Shown here: piece by piece, positions 46,056 through 55,846 of the stretch | How the letters are laid out: every line of letters begins with the position of its first letter | How positions within the stretch are numbered: position 1 is the stretch's first letter | Assembly: GCF_027943725.1 (NCBI RefSeq) | Contig: NZ_AP025696.1 | Location: forward strand, 1,217,501 to 1,281,500 | Origin: Nitrosophilus kaiyonis | GTDB taxonomy: Bacteria; Campylobacterota; Campylobacteria; Campylobacterales; Nitratiruptoraceae | DNA length: 64,000 nt | Direction of reading: 5' to 3' | Notes under the pieces: model-generated | Told to the model about the DNA's origin: nothing | Database searches by the model: none | Seen by the model: the letters and a program-made list of their open reading frames with translations, nothing else | Program-made: the position numbers and the translations under genes

Positions 46056-47299
46056 TAAATATTGAAGATATTACATTATATATAAAAGAGGGTGGAATTT
46101 TATTTGAAGTTGCTATTATTCTTTTGATTGGATATCTATTTGGAAATTTGGCAAATCTTTTAAAAATGCCAAGAGTTAGTGGCTATATAGTTACTGGAAT
46201 AATAATGAGCCCTTATGTTTTAGGACTTATTGATAAAGAATTTCTTGATAAATCAGATATTATTACTCATATGAGTCTTTCTATAATTACTTTTTTAATT
46301 GGCTCTTCTCTTGAGTGGTCAAAAATAAAAAATCTTGGAAAAACTATTTTTGCTATAACTATTGGAGAAGCTGAAATTGCATACATTTCTGTTTTTATTG
46401 CAATGACTGCATATTTTTACTATTTTAGTGATTATAATTTTGGAGTAGTTTTAGCAATTGCTTTGCTTTTTGGTGCTCTTGCTTCTCCAACAGACCCAGC
46501 TGCAACTTTAGAAGTTATTCACGAATATAAAGCAAAAGGTATATTAACAACAACTGTTTTGGGCGTAGCTGCATTAGATGATGCAACAGGTATAATGAAC
46601 TTTGTACTAGGTACCTCTATTGCTCAAACTGTTGTAACAGGAAACGAGATAGAGTGGCAGAGTGCTCTTTTAGAGATATCAAAAAATATTATTGGTGCTA
46701 TTGCGATAGGCATAGTTATGGGCTTTGTTTTAAAATTTCTTGGGGAATTTGCCAAAGAGAGAAAAGAGAAGGTTACTGTAACTTTTGGAACACTTTTTTT
46801 GACATTCTCAATTGCTCATATGGTAGGTGTTGATGAACTTTTATCTACAATGACAGTTGGGATAACATTAGTTAATAGTTATAAACGAAGCTATGAATTT
46901 GTTATGCCAATTGAAAACTATATAGAAGATGCAGTTTTTACACTATTTTTTGTTGTTGGTTCAGCTTTTTTAAATGTTTTAATTTTAGCTCAATATCTGC
47001 CATTAGTAGGAGCATATATATTAGCAAGATTTTTAGGTAAATATATAGGAACATTTATTGGAGGTAGTGTTACAAAAGCGCCTTCAGTTATAAAAAAATA
47101 TCTTGCTTTTTCTCTTTTTCCGCAAGGAGGAATTGTTATAGGTTTGGCACTGCTATCTTATCAAAATCCAGAATTTAGAGAATTTGGACAAATTCTTATA
47201 AATATAGTTATAGGCGCAACAGCAATTCATGAATTTATGGGACCGATTTTATCAAAATTAGCCCTTAAAAAGGCTGGAGAGATAAAAGTTGAGGCTTGA
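46052..47299 (+). CDS. Cation:proton antiporter (CPA family)
   Basis: 415 residues, 11-13 membrane segments, in the sodium/proton exchanger fold. Conserved NLLKMPRVSGYIVTGIIMSP, TFLIGSSLEW, ALASPTDPAATLEVI and VAALDDATGIMNFV (the paired aspartates of the ion site), and FPQGGIVIGLALL. Sodium or potassium specificity cannot be told; no RCK/TrkA domain is attached. Coupled to the PAS-GGDEF-EAL gene (ATGA) and to tlyA (11 bp overlap). Confidence 0.82.
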   Translation: MINIEDITLYIKEGGILFEVAIILLIGYLFGNLANLLKMPRVSGYIVTGIIMSPYVLGLIDKEFLDKSDIITHMSLSIITFLIGSSLEWSKIKNLGKTIFAITIGEAEIAYISVFIAMTAYFYYFSDYNFGVVLAIALLFGALASPTDPAATLEVIHEYKAKGILTTTVLGVAALDDATGIMNFVLGTSIAQTVVTGNEIEWQSALLEISKNIIGAIAIGIVMGFVLKFLGEFAKERKEKVTVTFGTLFLTFSIAHMVGVDELLSTMTVGITLVNSYKRSYEFVMPIENYIEDAVFTLFFVVGSAFLNVLILAQYLPLVGAYILARFLGKYIGTFIGGSVTKAPSVIKKYLAFSLFPQGGIVIGLALLSYQNPEFREFGQILINIVIGATAIHEFMGPILSKLALKKAGEIKVEA

Positions 47300-48008
47300 T
47301 AGATATCTTTTTGAAAAAAAATTAGCTCAAAGTAGAAATAAAGCAAAAGAGCTTATTGAAGAAGGATGTGTAAAAGTAAATAAAAAGAGTATTAAAAAAC
47401 CATCATTTGAAGTTGATGAAAATGATTTGATAGAAGTTGAAAATGAAAATTTTTATGTAAGCAGAGCCGCAAAAAAGTTAGAAAATTTTTTAAAAGAGAT
47501 AGATTTAGATATAAAAGATAAAGAGATTTTAGATATTGGTGCAAGTACAGGGGGATTTACTCAGATTTTATTAAATAAAGGTGCAAAAAAGATATACGCT
47601 TTAGATGTTGGAAAATCACAACTTCATGAAAGTTTAAGAAATAGTGAAAAAATTATAAACATTGAAAATCAAGATATTAGAGAATATTTTGTAGATAAAA
47701 AGTTTGATATTGTAACTTGTGATGTCTCTTTTATAAGTGTTATTAAGATTATAAAAGATATTGACCGCCTATCAAAAGATAATATAATAATTCTTTTTAA
47801 ACCACAATTTGAAGTAGGAAAAGATGTAAAAAGAGATAAAAAAGGGGTAGTAAAAGATAAAAAGGCTATAGAAAAAGCTATAAAAAAGTTTGAAGAAGAG
47901 ACAAAAAAATTTGGTTGGAAACTTATTAAAAAAAGTGAATCAAAAATAGCAGGAAAAGAGGGAAATCAAGAGTTTTTTTACTATTTTAAAAAGGTTAAAA
48001 ATGGATAA
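47289..48008 (+). CDS. tlyA: TlyA-family rRNA 2'-O-methyltransferase / haemolysin-like
   Basis: 239 residues: an N-terminal S4 RNA-binding domain (LRLDRYLFEKKLAQSRNKAK, ELIEEGCVKVNKK) and an FtsJ-like Rossmann domain with ILDIGASTGGFTQILL, AKKIYALDVGKSQL, FDIVTCDVSFISV and FKPQFEVGKD. TlyA methylates 16S/23S rRNA ribose and affects capreomycin sensitivity in other bacteria. Start is TTG (47289), inside the antiporter gene; no better start. Next gene ribF overlaps by 8 bp. Confidence 0.9.
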   Translation: MRLDRYLFEKKLAQSRNKAKELIEEGCVKVNKKSIKKPSFEVDENDLIEVENENFYVSRAAKKLENFLKEIDLDIKDKEILDIGASTGGFTQILLNKGAKKIYALDVGKSQLHESLRNSEKIINIENQDIREYFVDKKFDIVTCDVSFISVIKIIKDIDRLSKDNIIILFKPQFEVGKDVKRDKKGVVKDKKAIEKAIKKFEEETKKFGWKLIKKSESKIAGKEGNQEFFYYFKKVKNG

Positions 48009-48825
48009 AAAAGATATAAAATCTTTAGCTATTGGGGCTTTTGATGGCATGCATCTTGGACATCAGGCTCTTTTTAAAAAACTGGATAAAAATGGAGCAA
48101 TTTTAGTTATAGATAAAAATAGTGCAGTTATAACTCCTGGAAATTATAGATGTGAATATACAGATAAACCATGTTTTTTTTACGATTTAAATGATATAAA
48201 AGATTTAGATGATAAAGGATTTATTAAAAAATTAAAAAAAGATTTTGTAAATTTAGAAAAAATTGTAGTAGGTTATGATTTTGCTTTTGGCAAAGATAGA
48301 AAATATTCAATAAAAAATTTAAAAGAGGTTTTTGATGGGGAAGTGGAAGTTGTTGATGAAGTAAAAGTTGATGGGATATCAGTCCATTCAAGAGTTATAA
48401 AAGAATTTATAAAAGATGGAGATATTAAAAAAGCAAATAGACTTCTTGGTCATACATTTAAAATAGTAGGAGAAGTTATTAAAGGTGCTGGACTAGGGAA
48501 AAAAGAGTTAGTACCTACAATAAATCTAAAGGTTGAAAAATTTATATTGCCAAAAGATGGAGTATATGCCACTATAACTGATGTTAATGGTTTTTATGAA
48601 CCTTCAGTTACATTTATAGGCCATAAAAAAAGTGTTGATAATAGCTTTAGTATAGAGACTCATGTAATTGGAAAAGATATTCAAAAAGCAGAGGGCGAAG
48701 TTACTATACTCTTTTTTGAAAAAATTAGAGATAATAAAAAGTTTGAAAATTTAAAAGATTTAAAAGAACAGATATTAAAAGATATTGAGATTGCGAAAGA
48801 GATAGTAAAAGAGCATACGATTTAA
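48001..48825 (+). CDS. ribF: Riboflavin kinase / FAD synthetase
   Basis: 274 residues, shorter than the typical 310. N-terminal adenylyltransferase domain with SLAIGAFDGMHLGHQALF (nucleotide-binding HxGH), VVGYDFAFGKDRKYS; C-terminal kinase domain with RLLGHTFKIVGEVIKGAGLGKK, VPTINLKVEK, DGVYAT and SIETHVIGKD. Makes FMN and FAD. End of the ligA-tlyA-ribF group; followed by a heptameric repeat with inverted arms. Confidence 0.92.
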   Translation: MDKKDIKSLAIGAFDGMHLGHQALFKKLDKNGAILVIDKNSAVITPGNYRCEYTDKPCFFYDLNDIKDLDDKGFIKKLKKDFVNLEKIVVGYDFAFGKDRKYSIKNLKEVFDGEVEVVDEVKVDGISVHSRVIKEFIKDGDIKKANRLLGHTFKIVGEVIKGAGLGKKELVPTINLKVEKFILPKDGVYATITDVNGFYEPSVTFIGHKKSVDNSFSIETHVIGKDIQKAEGEVTILFFEKIRDNKKFENLKDLKEQILKDIEIAKEIVKEHTI

Positions 48826-48915
48826 ATTAGTAATTGGTAATTAGTTATTAGTTATTTGTAAAAAATAATATCTAAATATACCACTAACCAATATACTAAT
48901 AACAAATAATTAATA
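48825..48915 (+). repeat. Heptameric arrays in inverted arrangement (copy D)
   Basis: Five 7-bp units of type AATTAGT/TATTAGT (48825-48859), a 21-bp spacer, then five units CCACTAA, CCAATAT, ACTAATA, ACAAATA, ATTAATA (48881-48915). The two halves are approximate reverse complements in type, so the region can fold as a weak AT hairpin between ribF and the next gene. Confidence 0.6.
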
Positions 48916-48929
48916 ACATGGAGTATTTT

Positions 48930-50999
48930 ATGAAAAAACTGTTTTTACTTTTTTTTGTATTAGGTGCATTTCTCTTTGCTGAGCACAAATATACAAATGA
49001 GCTTATTTATGAAGAATCACCATATCTGCTTCAGCATGCTCACAATCCTGTAAATTGGCTGCCATGGGGAGAGAAAGCATTTCAAAAGGCAAAAAAAGAG
49101 CATAAGCCTATTTTTTTATCAATAGGGTATAGTACGTGTCATTGGTGCCATGTTATGGAAAAAGAGTCTTTTGAAAATGAAGAAATTGCAAAAATTATCA
49201 ATGAAAACTTTGTTCCTATAAAGGTTGATAAAGAGGAAAGACCAGATATTGATAAGTTTTATCAAAAAGTATATCAGATTATGCATAATCGAAGTGGCGG
49301 ATGGCCTTTAACAATAATACTTACAGAAGATTTAAAGCCATTTTTCTCTGCAACATATCTACCGCCTGAAGATGGATATGGTGTAAAGGGATTAAAAACA
49401 GTTTTGCCAATTTTAGCAAAGGCATATAAAAATGAGAGAGATTATATAGAAAAAAGAGCAGATGCAATCCTAACTCTTATGAAAAAGATAGAAAATCAAG
49501 AGTATGTACCAGTTCAGCTTGATTTTACAATAGCTAAAAAATTTGTAATGCAAGCAAAAGAGCAATATGACAAAACATATAAAGGATTTTCAAAAAGAAT
49601 AAAATTTCCAGAATCAAGTAAAATAAGAGCTTTAATAGATATATATCTCATAACAAAAGATAACGATGCTTTTAATATGGCAAATGATACATTAATCACT
49701 ATGGCAAAAAGTGGACTTTACGATCAGATAAATGGAGGTTTTTTTAGATATACAACAGATAGAAAATGGCAAATACCTCATTTTGAAAAGATGTTATATA
49801 CTAATGCTGAGTTGATTGATGTATATTCAAGAATGTATAAAATTACTAAAAACCCTCTTTTTAAAAAAGTTGTAATTGAAACAATTAATGAGATAGATAA
49901 TAGATTTAAAAATAAAAACTCATTATATTCTAGTGCAAGTGATGCTGATACTAATGGAATAGAGGGGGGATTTTTTATTTTTAATTATGAAAAGTGTTTG
50001 GATTATTTTTTAAAAAATGGTTTTAAAAAAGATGAGACAATAAAGGTTTTAAAATATTTTGGAATTACAGAGGATGGAAATATTGATGGAGAGTATTCTA
50101 ATCCTTATATAAATGAAGAGATAAAAATTTCAAAAGATAAAATAAAAAAAGCTAAAAATCTTTTAAAAAAGATAAGAGAAACAAAAGAGTACCCTTTTAT
50201 TGATAAAAAGATTATCACATCTTGGAATGCTATGATGATTGATGCAAAATTGAAAAGTTTTTTCATAGATGAGAGATTTAAAAAAAGTGCTCTTGTCTCT
50301 TTGGATAATCTAATAAAAACTATGTATATTAACAAAAATTTATATCACCAAATAAAAGATAAGAATATTCCTACTAAAAAAGCCCTTTTAGAAGATTATG
50401 CATATTTAATAAAAGCTTTAATAACTGCATATGAAGTAACATTGGAAAAAAGATATTTGATTTTAGCAGAGGAGTTACAAAAAAAAGCAAAAGAGCTATT
50501 TTTTAAAAATGGAAAATGGTATTTGAGTGTTTCAAAGTTTAAAAGTGTTGCAGATTTAAATGATAGTTACTATACTTCGCCTTTAGCTATTATGATACAT
50601 AATCTTTTAAAGCTGTCTGCATTAAAAGAGGATTTAAAGCTTTTAAATGATGCAAAATATATAATAGATAAAAACTCTGCTCTAATTTTTCACAATCCAA
50701 TATATTATCCAGAAGCAACAAGGGCTGTGTTTAGAGAAAAATTAGGAGATATAGTCATTAAAAATAGTAAAAATGTTTTGAAAAAATATCTATTAGATAT
50801 TGCTATGCTTGATTATCCATACATATTAGTAAAGTCAGGAGATTATAAAGAGTTTTTGGCTTGTAAAATTGATACCTGTTTTGCAAACAATAAAGAGTTT
50901 AATAAGATAAAAGAAAAAATTGAGTCTATATTAAATCCAAAAACTTCGAAGTCGGACTTCGAACAAAAATGGGGTAAAAGAGTTATTAATGAAAGATAG
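48930..50999 (+). CDS. Exported YyaL/DUF255 thioredoxin-fold protein (copy 1)
   Basis: 689 residues. Signal peptide [17 protein letters not shown], then the DUF255 (spermatogenesis-associated protein 20-like) layout: [21 protein letters not shown], thioredoxin-like [16 protein letters not shown] with [46 protein letters not shown], and a six-hairpin glycosidase-like C-terminal domain with [10 protein letters not shown] and [14 protein letters not shown]. Cytoplasmic paralogue at 60689-62614. Function is unsettled; a periplasmic thiol or sugar-related role is possible. ATG 48930 has GGAG 6 bp upstream. A perfect palindrome lies near its 3' end. Confidence 0.85.
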   Translation: MKKLFLLFFVLGAFLFAEHKYTNELIYEESPYLLQHAHNPVNWLPWGEKAFQKAKKEHKPIFLSIGYSTCHWCHVMEKESFENEEIAKIINENFVPIKVDKEERPDIDKFYQKVYQIMHNRSGGWPLTIILTEDLKPFFSATYLPPEDGYGVKGLKTVLPILAKAYKNERDYIEKRADAILTLMKKIENQEYVPVQLDFTIAKKFVMQAKEQYDKTYKGFSKRIKFPESSKIRALIDIYLITKDNDAFNMANDTLITMAKSGLYDQINGGFFRYTTDRKWQIPHFEKMLYTNAELIDVYSRMYKITKNPLFKKVVIETINEIDNRFKNKNSLYSSASDADTNGIEGGFFIFNYEKCLDYFLKNGFKKDETIKVLKYFGITEDGNIDGEYSNPYINEEIKISKDKIKKAKNLLKKIRETKEYPFIDKKIITSWNAMMIDAKLKSFFIDERFKKSALVSLDNLIKTMYINKNLYHQIKDKNIPTKKALLEDYAYLIKALITAYEVTLEKRYLILAEELQKKAKELFFKNGKWYLSVSKFKSVADLNDSYYTSPLAIMIHNLLKLSALKEDLKLLNDAKYIIDKNSALIFHNPIYYPEATRAVFREKLGDIVIKNSKNVLKKYLLDIAMLDYPYILVKSGDYKEFLACKIDTCFANNKEFNKIKEKIESILNPKTSKSDFEQKWGKRVINER
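50945..50963. repeat. Perfect palindrome inside the end of the DUF255 gene
   Basis: TTCGAAGT (50945-50952), loop CGG, ACTTCGAA (50956-50963). It encodes part of the last residues (KTSKSDFEQ) and is GC-richer than its surroundings. The design (8-bp arms, 3-nt loop) is the same as the hairpin at 33653-33671. Confidence 0.6.
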
Positions 51000-51696
51000 A
51001 GTATTTAGCAAACCAATAAAAAAACAGTTTGAGTTTGATGAAGAGGTTGCATCTGTATTTGATGATATGATAGCAAGATCTGTTCCATTTTATAAAGAGG
51101 TTTTAGATCTTGTTTCTACTTTGGTAGTAAAAAATTCTAAAGAGGGATCAATAGTCTATGATCTTGGATGTTCAACTGGATCAACTTTAATAGAAATTTT
51201 TTCAAAAAGTGATAAAGAGTTGAATTTGATAGGACTTGATAACTCTTCTCATATGATAGAAAGAGCAAAGAAAAAAGCAAAAGCTTATGGTGCAAAGATA
51301 GATTTTATAAAGAATGATATTTTAGATTTTAATTATAAAAAAGCTGACTGTTTTATTTCAAATTACACTTTTCAATTTATTAGACCATTGAAAAGAGATA
51401 AGCTTGTAAAAAAGATTTATGATTCTTTAAATGATGGTGGAATTTTGATTTTTAGTGAAAAGGTAATTAGTGAAGATAAGATTTTAAATAAGCAGCTTAT
51501 AGATATATATTTTGATTTTAAGAAAAAACAAGGGTATAGCGAATTTGAGATAATGCAAAAAAGAGAAGCTTTAGAAAATGTTTTAGTTCCATATAGTGTA
51601 AAAGAGAATGAAGAGATGATAAAAAATGCAGGCTTTAAATATTTTGAAACAGTCTTTAGATGGGCAAATTTTGCAACATTTTTTGCTAGGAAATAG
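50989..51696 (+). CDS. cmoA: Carboxy-SAM synthase CmoA
   Basis: 235 residues. Converts SAM and prephenate to carboxy-SAM used by CmoB to make cmo5U in tRNA wobble positions. [33 protein letters not shown] is the CmoA N-terminus (here in parts), then [42 protein letters not shown] and SEKVISEDK. Overlaps the DUF255 gene by 11 bp. In Campylobacter it follows ribF as I remember, so the DUF255 gene looks like an insertion. Confidence 0.9.
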   Translation: MKDRVFSKPIKKQFEFDEEVASVFDDMIARSVPFYKEVLDLVSTLVVKNSKEGSIVYDLGCSTGSTLIEIFSKSDKELNLIGLDNSSHMIERAKKKAKAYGAKIDFIKNDILDFNYKKADCFISNYTFQFIRPLKRDKLVKKIYDSLNDGGILIFSEKVISEDKILNKQLIDIYFDFKKKQGYSEFEIMQKREALENVLVPYSVKENEEMIKNAGFKYFETVFRWANFATFFARK

Positions 51697-51757
51697 ATGT
51701 TAAAGTTATATTAAAGTTATTTTTTTAAAATAAAAAAAATATAAAAAAGTAATTATT

Positions 51758-53593
51758 ATGAACCTAAAAAAAAGATTAAATATATTTCTTGCCCTCTTTG
51801 TTACTGCTATAGTGCTGCCTACTGTTATTATTTTAATAATAAGTTTTAGGGAATATTCCATAAAAAATGCAACCGATAAAGCAAATATAGTTGCTAATAT
51901 GGTAAAAGATGGTTTAACTTCTCATATGGAAAATGGGATAATGGATAAAAGAGATATATTTTTATCCAAAATAAAAAGAATAAAAAGTGTAAAAGAATTA
52001 AAAATACTTAGATCAAAATCTCTTGAAAAACAGTTTGGAAAAGGTATAGAAAGTTTCCAAAAAATAGATGAAATAGAAAAAGAGGTTTTAAATAGCGGTA
52101 AAAAAAGAGATAATATCATTGAAACAAAAGATTCTGTTTTTTTAAAAGTTGTTATTCCTTACATTGCTTCAGCATATGATATCCCTAACTGTTTAAAATG
52201 TCATCAGGCTAAAGAGGGAGAAGTTTTAGGTGCAATTAGTATGAAGTTTGATATTACAGATATAAGAAAAAACTCTATTGTCACAATAACAAAAGTTATA
52301 TTTTTAATATTTATTGTTTCTTTATTAGGATTATTGGTTGTTAATTTTTATACAAAAAAATATGTGGAATTTTTTGAAAATTTAAAAAATATTTTACAAA
52401 AAGCATATAAAGGAGATTATACTGGAAGGTTAGAGATTTTTAAAGATGGAGAGATCTTAGAGGTAAGTAAATGGGTAAATGCTTTGCTTGAAAAAATTGA
52501 AAATAGCTTAAATTGTATAAAGAGAAGTGTGAATTATTTTATCAATATAAAAACAAAAGGTGTTGACCCTCTTTTTTCCATACAAGAGCTTGTCAACGAG
52601 TTAGCTGCAGTCTATAAATTTAAAAATATTATAGAAAAAGATAAAGATAGATTCCAGATTTATGATAGAGTAATAGAATTATTACAAAATAAGTTTGATT
52701 TACATAACTTTATATTTTATGAAATAGATAAGCAGGCAAATATTAGAAAAATCTATTATAAAAATATTGAAGATGAGATTTGTAGCAATGCAAATGAAGA
52801 TATAAATTTATGCAGAGCATATAGAACTGGAGATATTATTGCATCAGATAAATATTTGCATATTTGTGAAGCTGCAAAGAATAGTGATAAATTTTATCTT
52901 TGTATTCCATTAAATATAACAGATGATTTTTCTATTGTTATATCATTTGTAACTTCAGCTAAAGATGAATATAAAAGAATAAAAAATGCAATAAATAACT
53001 TTAAAAATTATCTAGAAGTATCTAAAAATGTAATAGAAACTAAAATTTTATTGGAAGAGTTAAAAGATATGAGTTTAAAAGATAGAATGACTGGTGCTTA
53101 TAATAGAAGATATTTAGATATTTTTGTGAAAAAAAATATTCCACAGGCTTTAAGAACAAAAATTCCATATTCAGTTATGATGTTAGATATTGACTATTTT
53201 AAAATGGTTAATGACAAATATGGACATGATATTGGAGACAAAGTTATAAAGGAGTTAGTAAATAGTATAGCAAATAATATTAGAGAATCTGATATTGTAA
53301 TTAGATTTGGCGGTGAAGAGTTTTTGGTGTTACTGCATAATTGTAATAAAGATAACGCTAAAAAAGTTGCTGAAAAGATTAGTAAAGATTTTAAATCTAA
53401 AACTATAGAAGTTGGAGGTGAAAAATTTAATAAAACAGTAAGTATTGGGATATCAGAATTTCCAAAAGATACAAAACAGTTTTGGCAAGCTATAAAATTT
53501 GCAGATATGGCTTTATATAAGGCTAAAGAGAGTGGAAGAGATAGAATTTTTATGTATGATGAGAATTTATTTGAGAAAAAAGATAATTATTGA
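51758..53593 (+). CDS. Membrane diguanylate cyclase with DUF3365-type haem sensor
   Basis: 611 residues: membrane segment 9-30, a periplasmic DUF3365 (Tll0287-like) domain with one c-type haem motif CLKCH (145-149) in DIPNCLKCHQAKEGEVLGAI, second membrane segment 173-196, a HAMP-like/helical linker and GAF-like region (about 290-420), and a GGDEF domain at the end. GGEEF (518-522) with the inhibitory RESD five residues before it indicates an active, product-inhibited cyclase. It probably couples redox or gas sensing in the periplasm to c-di-GMP. Own upstream AT-rich region with the direct repeat TTAAAGTTAT. Confidence 0.88.
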   Translation: MNLKKRLNIFLALFVTAIVLPTVIILIISFREYSIKNATDKANIVANMVKDGLTSHMENGIMDKRDIFLSKIKRIKSVKELKILRSKSLEKQFGKGIESFQKIDEIEKEVLNSGKKRDNIIETKDSVFLKVVIPYIASAYDIPNCLKCHQAKEGEVLGAISMKFDITDIRKNSIVTITKVIFLIFIVSLLGLLVVNFYTKKYVEFFENLKNILQKAYKGDYTGRLEIFKDGEILEVSKWVNALLEKIENSLNCIKRSVNYFINIKTKGVDPLFSIQELVNELAAVYKFKNIIEKDKDRFQIYDRVIELLQNKFDLHNFIFYEIDKQANIRKIYYKNIEDEICSNANEDINLCRAYRTGDIIASDKYLHICEAAKNSDKFYLCIPLNITDDFSIVISFVTSAKDEYKRIKNAINNFKNYLEVSKNVIETKILLEELKDMSLKDRMTGAYNRRYLDIFVKKNIPQALRTKIPYSVMMLDIDYFKMVNDKYGHDIGDKVIKELVNSIANNIRESDIVIRFGGEEFLVLLHNCNKDNAKKVAEKISKDFKSKTIEVGGEKFNKTVSIGISEFPKDTKQFWQAIKFADMALYKAKESGRDRIFMYDENLFEKKDNY

Positions 53594-53603
53594 TAAATTA
53601 TCT
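53581..53603. terminator. Possible weak bidirectional terminator
   Basis: AGATAATT (53581-53588) and AATTATCT (53596-53603) form an 8-bp AT-rich stem across the 4-bp gap between two convergent genes; it contains both stop regions. Low stability, so uncertain. Confidence 0.35.
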
Positions 53604-53852
53604 AAATAAATCTGGTCTTGTTTTTTTCATATGTTCAATTACTTTTATTATCTCTTCATATCCCATTTCTCCTTCTTCATCCTCAAAAACCTCATCCATG
53701 GCCTCAAGATAAGCATCTATTGCTTGCGGCATCTTTTCTTCTGGAACGCCTGCATAATGTAAAGCAACTCCTAACATATCAGCAAGCTGCATTGCTAGCT
53801 CTTCAATTTCAAATTCTGCCTCTTCAAGTTTGCTTTTAAACATTTTTTTCAT
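53598..53852 (-). CDS. Small acidic helical protein, unknown
   Basis: 84 residues, strongly acidic, all-helical by pattern (KLEEAEFEIEELAMQLADML, EAMDEVFEDEEGEMGYEEI), no membrane segment. Its ATG overlaps the stop of the DHH phosphoesterase gene by 4 bp, so the pair is translationally coupled, which supports it as real. Family not recognised; a small regulatory or adaptor protein is one option. Confidence 0.6.
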   Translation of the reverse strand: MKKMFKSKLEEAEFEIEELAMQLADMLGVALHYAGVPEEKMPQAIDAYLEAMDEVFEDEEGEMGYEEIIKVIEHMKKTRPDLFR

Positions 53853-54877
53853 TGTTCTTCCTTTGATTTTAACAGTTCTTCTATAAATGATTTTAGCTCA
53901 CTATATATAAATTGTTCTTTAAAATTTTTTATTTTTCCACCACTAGCATTAGGATGTCCTCCACCACCTGCTATTTCGTAAGCCATTTTTGAAACATCCA
54001 TCTGGTTATTTGCTCTTAGGCTAAAAGTTCCTCTGCTATTTATATTCATAAAAAAGTGAAAATCAGGATTTTTTCTTAAAAATCCATTTCCAACTATAGA
54101 GCTATTTTGAATACCAAATGTTAAAATCCCTTTATGACCTTTATAATAGATACTCATATTATCTTTTCTTTGTGTAAGAATTTCGACAATATATTCTGTT
54201 ACAAGATTGTCTAAAGTATCTTTTTTATCTTTTTGGAAAAAACTCTTTTTTAATTTATAAATATTGTCATCTAAAATTATATGACCATCTTTTTTATCTA
54301 AATATTCTATTGAATTTAAAAGAACATAATGTTTATAGGATATATTGATATTAGGAAACATATATCTATTTATCTCTTTTGCTTCATCAATAAGCCTCAT
54401 TAATACTTTTCCATACTCAAATAGCTCATCATTTTCAAGCCAAATATCTAAACTATTTATTGCATCTATTAATTTAGAAATATTTTTGAGATCAAATCCT
54501 TTTTTATTAAAAAAATCATAAGTTATTTTAGAAGCAGACCTTGTAATATCTAAAAAATACCAGTTAAATTTCTCGGCACTTTCAAGTCCAGATCCATGGT
54601 GATCTAATAGTTGTAACTCTATGTTATAACCATCATTTTTATATTCAGCTACTTTTTCATCTAAATATTTTGATTCTTCTAATGTTAAATTTAAATCAGT
54701 TATCAAGATAAAATTTTTTTCCTCTTTTTTTAAACTGTTTAAGATTTGATTGATTCTAACTAATACCTCATCACCATAATTTGCATTAAAAAATTCTATT
54801 TTTTCAAAAATTTGATTAGTAATAAGTTGGCATCCATATCCATCAAGGTCTGTATGCGATAAGTGGTATAGTTTCAA
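53849..54877 (-). CDS. DHH-family phosphoesterase (NrnA-like)
   Basis: 342 residues. SHTDLDGYGCQLITNQ (metal aspartates near 10-12), LITDLNLT, LLDHHGSG (D92-H93-H94, DHH motif) and the C-terminal DHHA1 motif GGGGHPNASGGKI. Such enzymes cleave nanoRNA, pAp or cyclic dinucleotides such as pGpG and c-di-AMP; which one cannot be told. Being in a window rich in c-di-GMP enzymes, pGpG is an attractive substrate, but that is inference. Second gene after Rrf2-family regulator, 9 bp apart. Confidence 0.8.
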   Translation of the reverse strand: MKLYHLSHTDLDGYGCQLITNQIFEKIEFFNANYGDEVLVRINQILNSLKKEEKNFILITDLNLTLEESKYLDEKVAEYKNDGYNIELQLLDHHGSGLESAEKFNWYFLDITRSASKITYDFFNKKGFDLKNISKLIDAINSLDIWLENDELFEYGKVLMRLIDEAKEINRYMFPNINISYKHYVLLNSIEYLDKKDGHIILDDNIYKLKKSFFQKDKKDTLDNLVTEYIVEILTQRKDNMSIYYKGHKGILTFGIQNSSIVGNGFLRKNPDFHFFMNINSRGTFSLRANNQMDVSKMAYEIAGGGGHPNASGGKIKNFKEQFIYSELKSFIEELLKSKEEQ

Positions 54878-54886
54878 TTTTTTCCT

Positions 54887-55288
54887 TTATTCTAAAAGAT
54901 CTTGTAGGGTTAATTCTTCTAAATATTTATCGATTTTATTTTGAAGCTTATTTAAAAATGGCCATAATGTACAAAAACTGCCTTTATTACTTGGACAGCA
55001 TTCTTGTGCAGGTGAACAGTCAAATACACTGATATTTTTCCCTTCAGCTGCTTGTGCTATCTCTTTAATAGATAATTTATTTGGAGGTCTAGAAAGAATA
55101 AAACCACCAGTTGCACCTTTGAAGGATTTTAAAATTCCTCTTTTTGCAAGATTTTGTAAAATTTTTGCCAGAAAGCTTTTTGGAATGTCTAACTGTTTTG
55201 ATAGTGTATCTGCGCCAACTGGTTCATTTCGTCTTGCAATTAATATTAATGACAAAAGTGCATATTCAGTAGCTCTTGTAAATAGCAT
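54887..55288 (-). CDS. Rrf2-family transcription regulator with cysteine cluster
   Basis: 133 residues: winged-helix MLFTRATEYALLSLILIARR, TLSKQLDIPKSFLAKILQNL, GATGGFILSRPPNKLSI, and four cysteines in the position used for Fe-S binding by IscR/NsrR/RsrR types (C91, C97, C98, C106 in DCSPAQECCPSNKGSFC). Probably senses Fe-S status, NO or redox. Heads an operon with the DHH phosphoesterase and the small acidic gene. Divergent from rpsO. Confidence 0.85.
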   Translation of the reverse strand: MLFTRATEYALLSLILIARRNEPVGADTLSKQLDIPKSFLAKILQNLAKRGILKSFKGATGGFILSRPPNKLSIKEIAQAAEGKNISVFDCSPAQECCPSNKGSFCTLWPFLNKLQNKIDKYLEELTLQDLLE

Positions 55289-55396
55289 TTTCTATCCTGG
55301 TTTTTTGATTTAAATTATACTAAATTTATCCTATTTAAAAATTGTTATAATAATTAGATAAAATATTTGTTTTTTATTTAAGGGCTTTATTTAGTA

Positions 55397-55425
55397 TTGC
55401 AAAAAAAAATTTATACAGGTATAAT
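55397..55425 (+). promoter_or_regulatory. Promoter of rpsO
   Basis: TTGCAA (55397-55402), 17-bp spacer, TATAAT (55420-55425) with a G just before the -10; 38 bp before the rpsO ATG, leaving a short leader with AGGAGG at 55454-55459. Confidence 0.65.
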
Positions 55426-55463
55426 GTCAACTCAAAATCACATAGACCAATCAGGAGGCTAAA

Positions 55464-55733
55464 ATGGCTTTGGATTCGGCGAAGAAACAAGAAATCATCG
55501 CTAAATTTGCATCAAGTGAGAATGATACAGGCTCACCTGCAGTACAAATTGCTCTTTTAACTGAAAGAATTAAATATCTTACAGAACATTTAAAAGAGCA
55601 TAAAAAAGACCATTCATCAAGATTAGGATTACTTAAACTTGTTGGTCAAAGAAAAAGACTTCTTAGATATTTAAAAAGAAAAGATTATGATAAGTATCAA
55701 GAAGTTATAACTGCTCTAAATATTAGAGGTTAA
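55464..55733 (+). CDS. rpsO: 30S ribosomal protein S15
   Basis: 89 residues, the full family length: [15 protein letters not shown] start, the 16S-binding [45 protein letters not shown] and the C-terminal [14 protein letters not shown]. Strong AGGAGG Shine-Dalgarno. Own promoter and own terminator; single-gene unit next to the divergent Rrf2 gene. Confidence 0.98.
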   Translation: MALDSAKKQEIIAKFASSENDTGSPAVQIALLTERIKYLTEHLKEHKKDHSSRLGLLKLVGQRKRLLRYLKRKDYDKYQEVITALNIRG

Positions 55734-55736
55734 AAT

Positions 55737-55767
55737 AGCAAAAAGATGGATAATCCATCTTTTGCTT
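55737..55767 (+). terminator. Terminator of rpsO
   Basis: AGCAAAA-GATGGA pairs with TCCATC-TTTTGCT (stem about 13 bp with one bulged A, loop TAA), 3 bp after the rpsO stop, followed by a T-rich stretch. Confidence 0.65.
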
Positions 55768-55846
55768 CTTAAAATTTTTCCACTACTAAACTTACTTATA
55801 ACGTACCTACAATCTTTTTTTTTAAAAGAAAAATAGAAGCAAAATT

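Noticed and set aside
51699-51720. Direct repeat TTAAAGTTAT as an operator of the cyclase gene
   Set aside because: Only two AT-rich copies; cannot be told from chance in this composition.
53618-53839. Plus-strand 73-residue open frame
   Set aside because: Antisense to the small acidic gene coupled to the DHH phosphoesterase; Leu/Gln-rich shadow product and no ribosome binding site.
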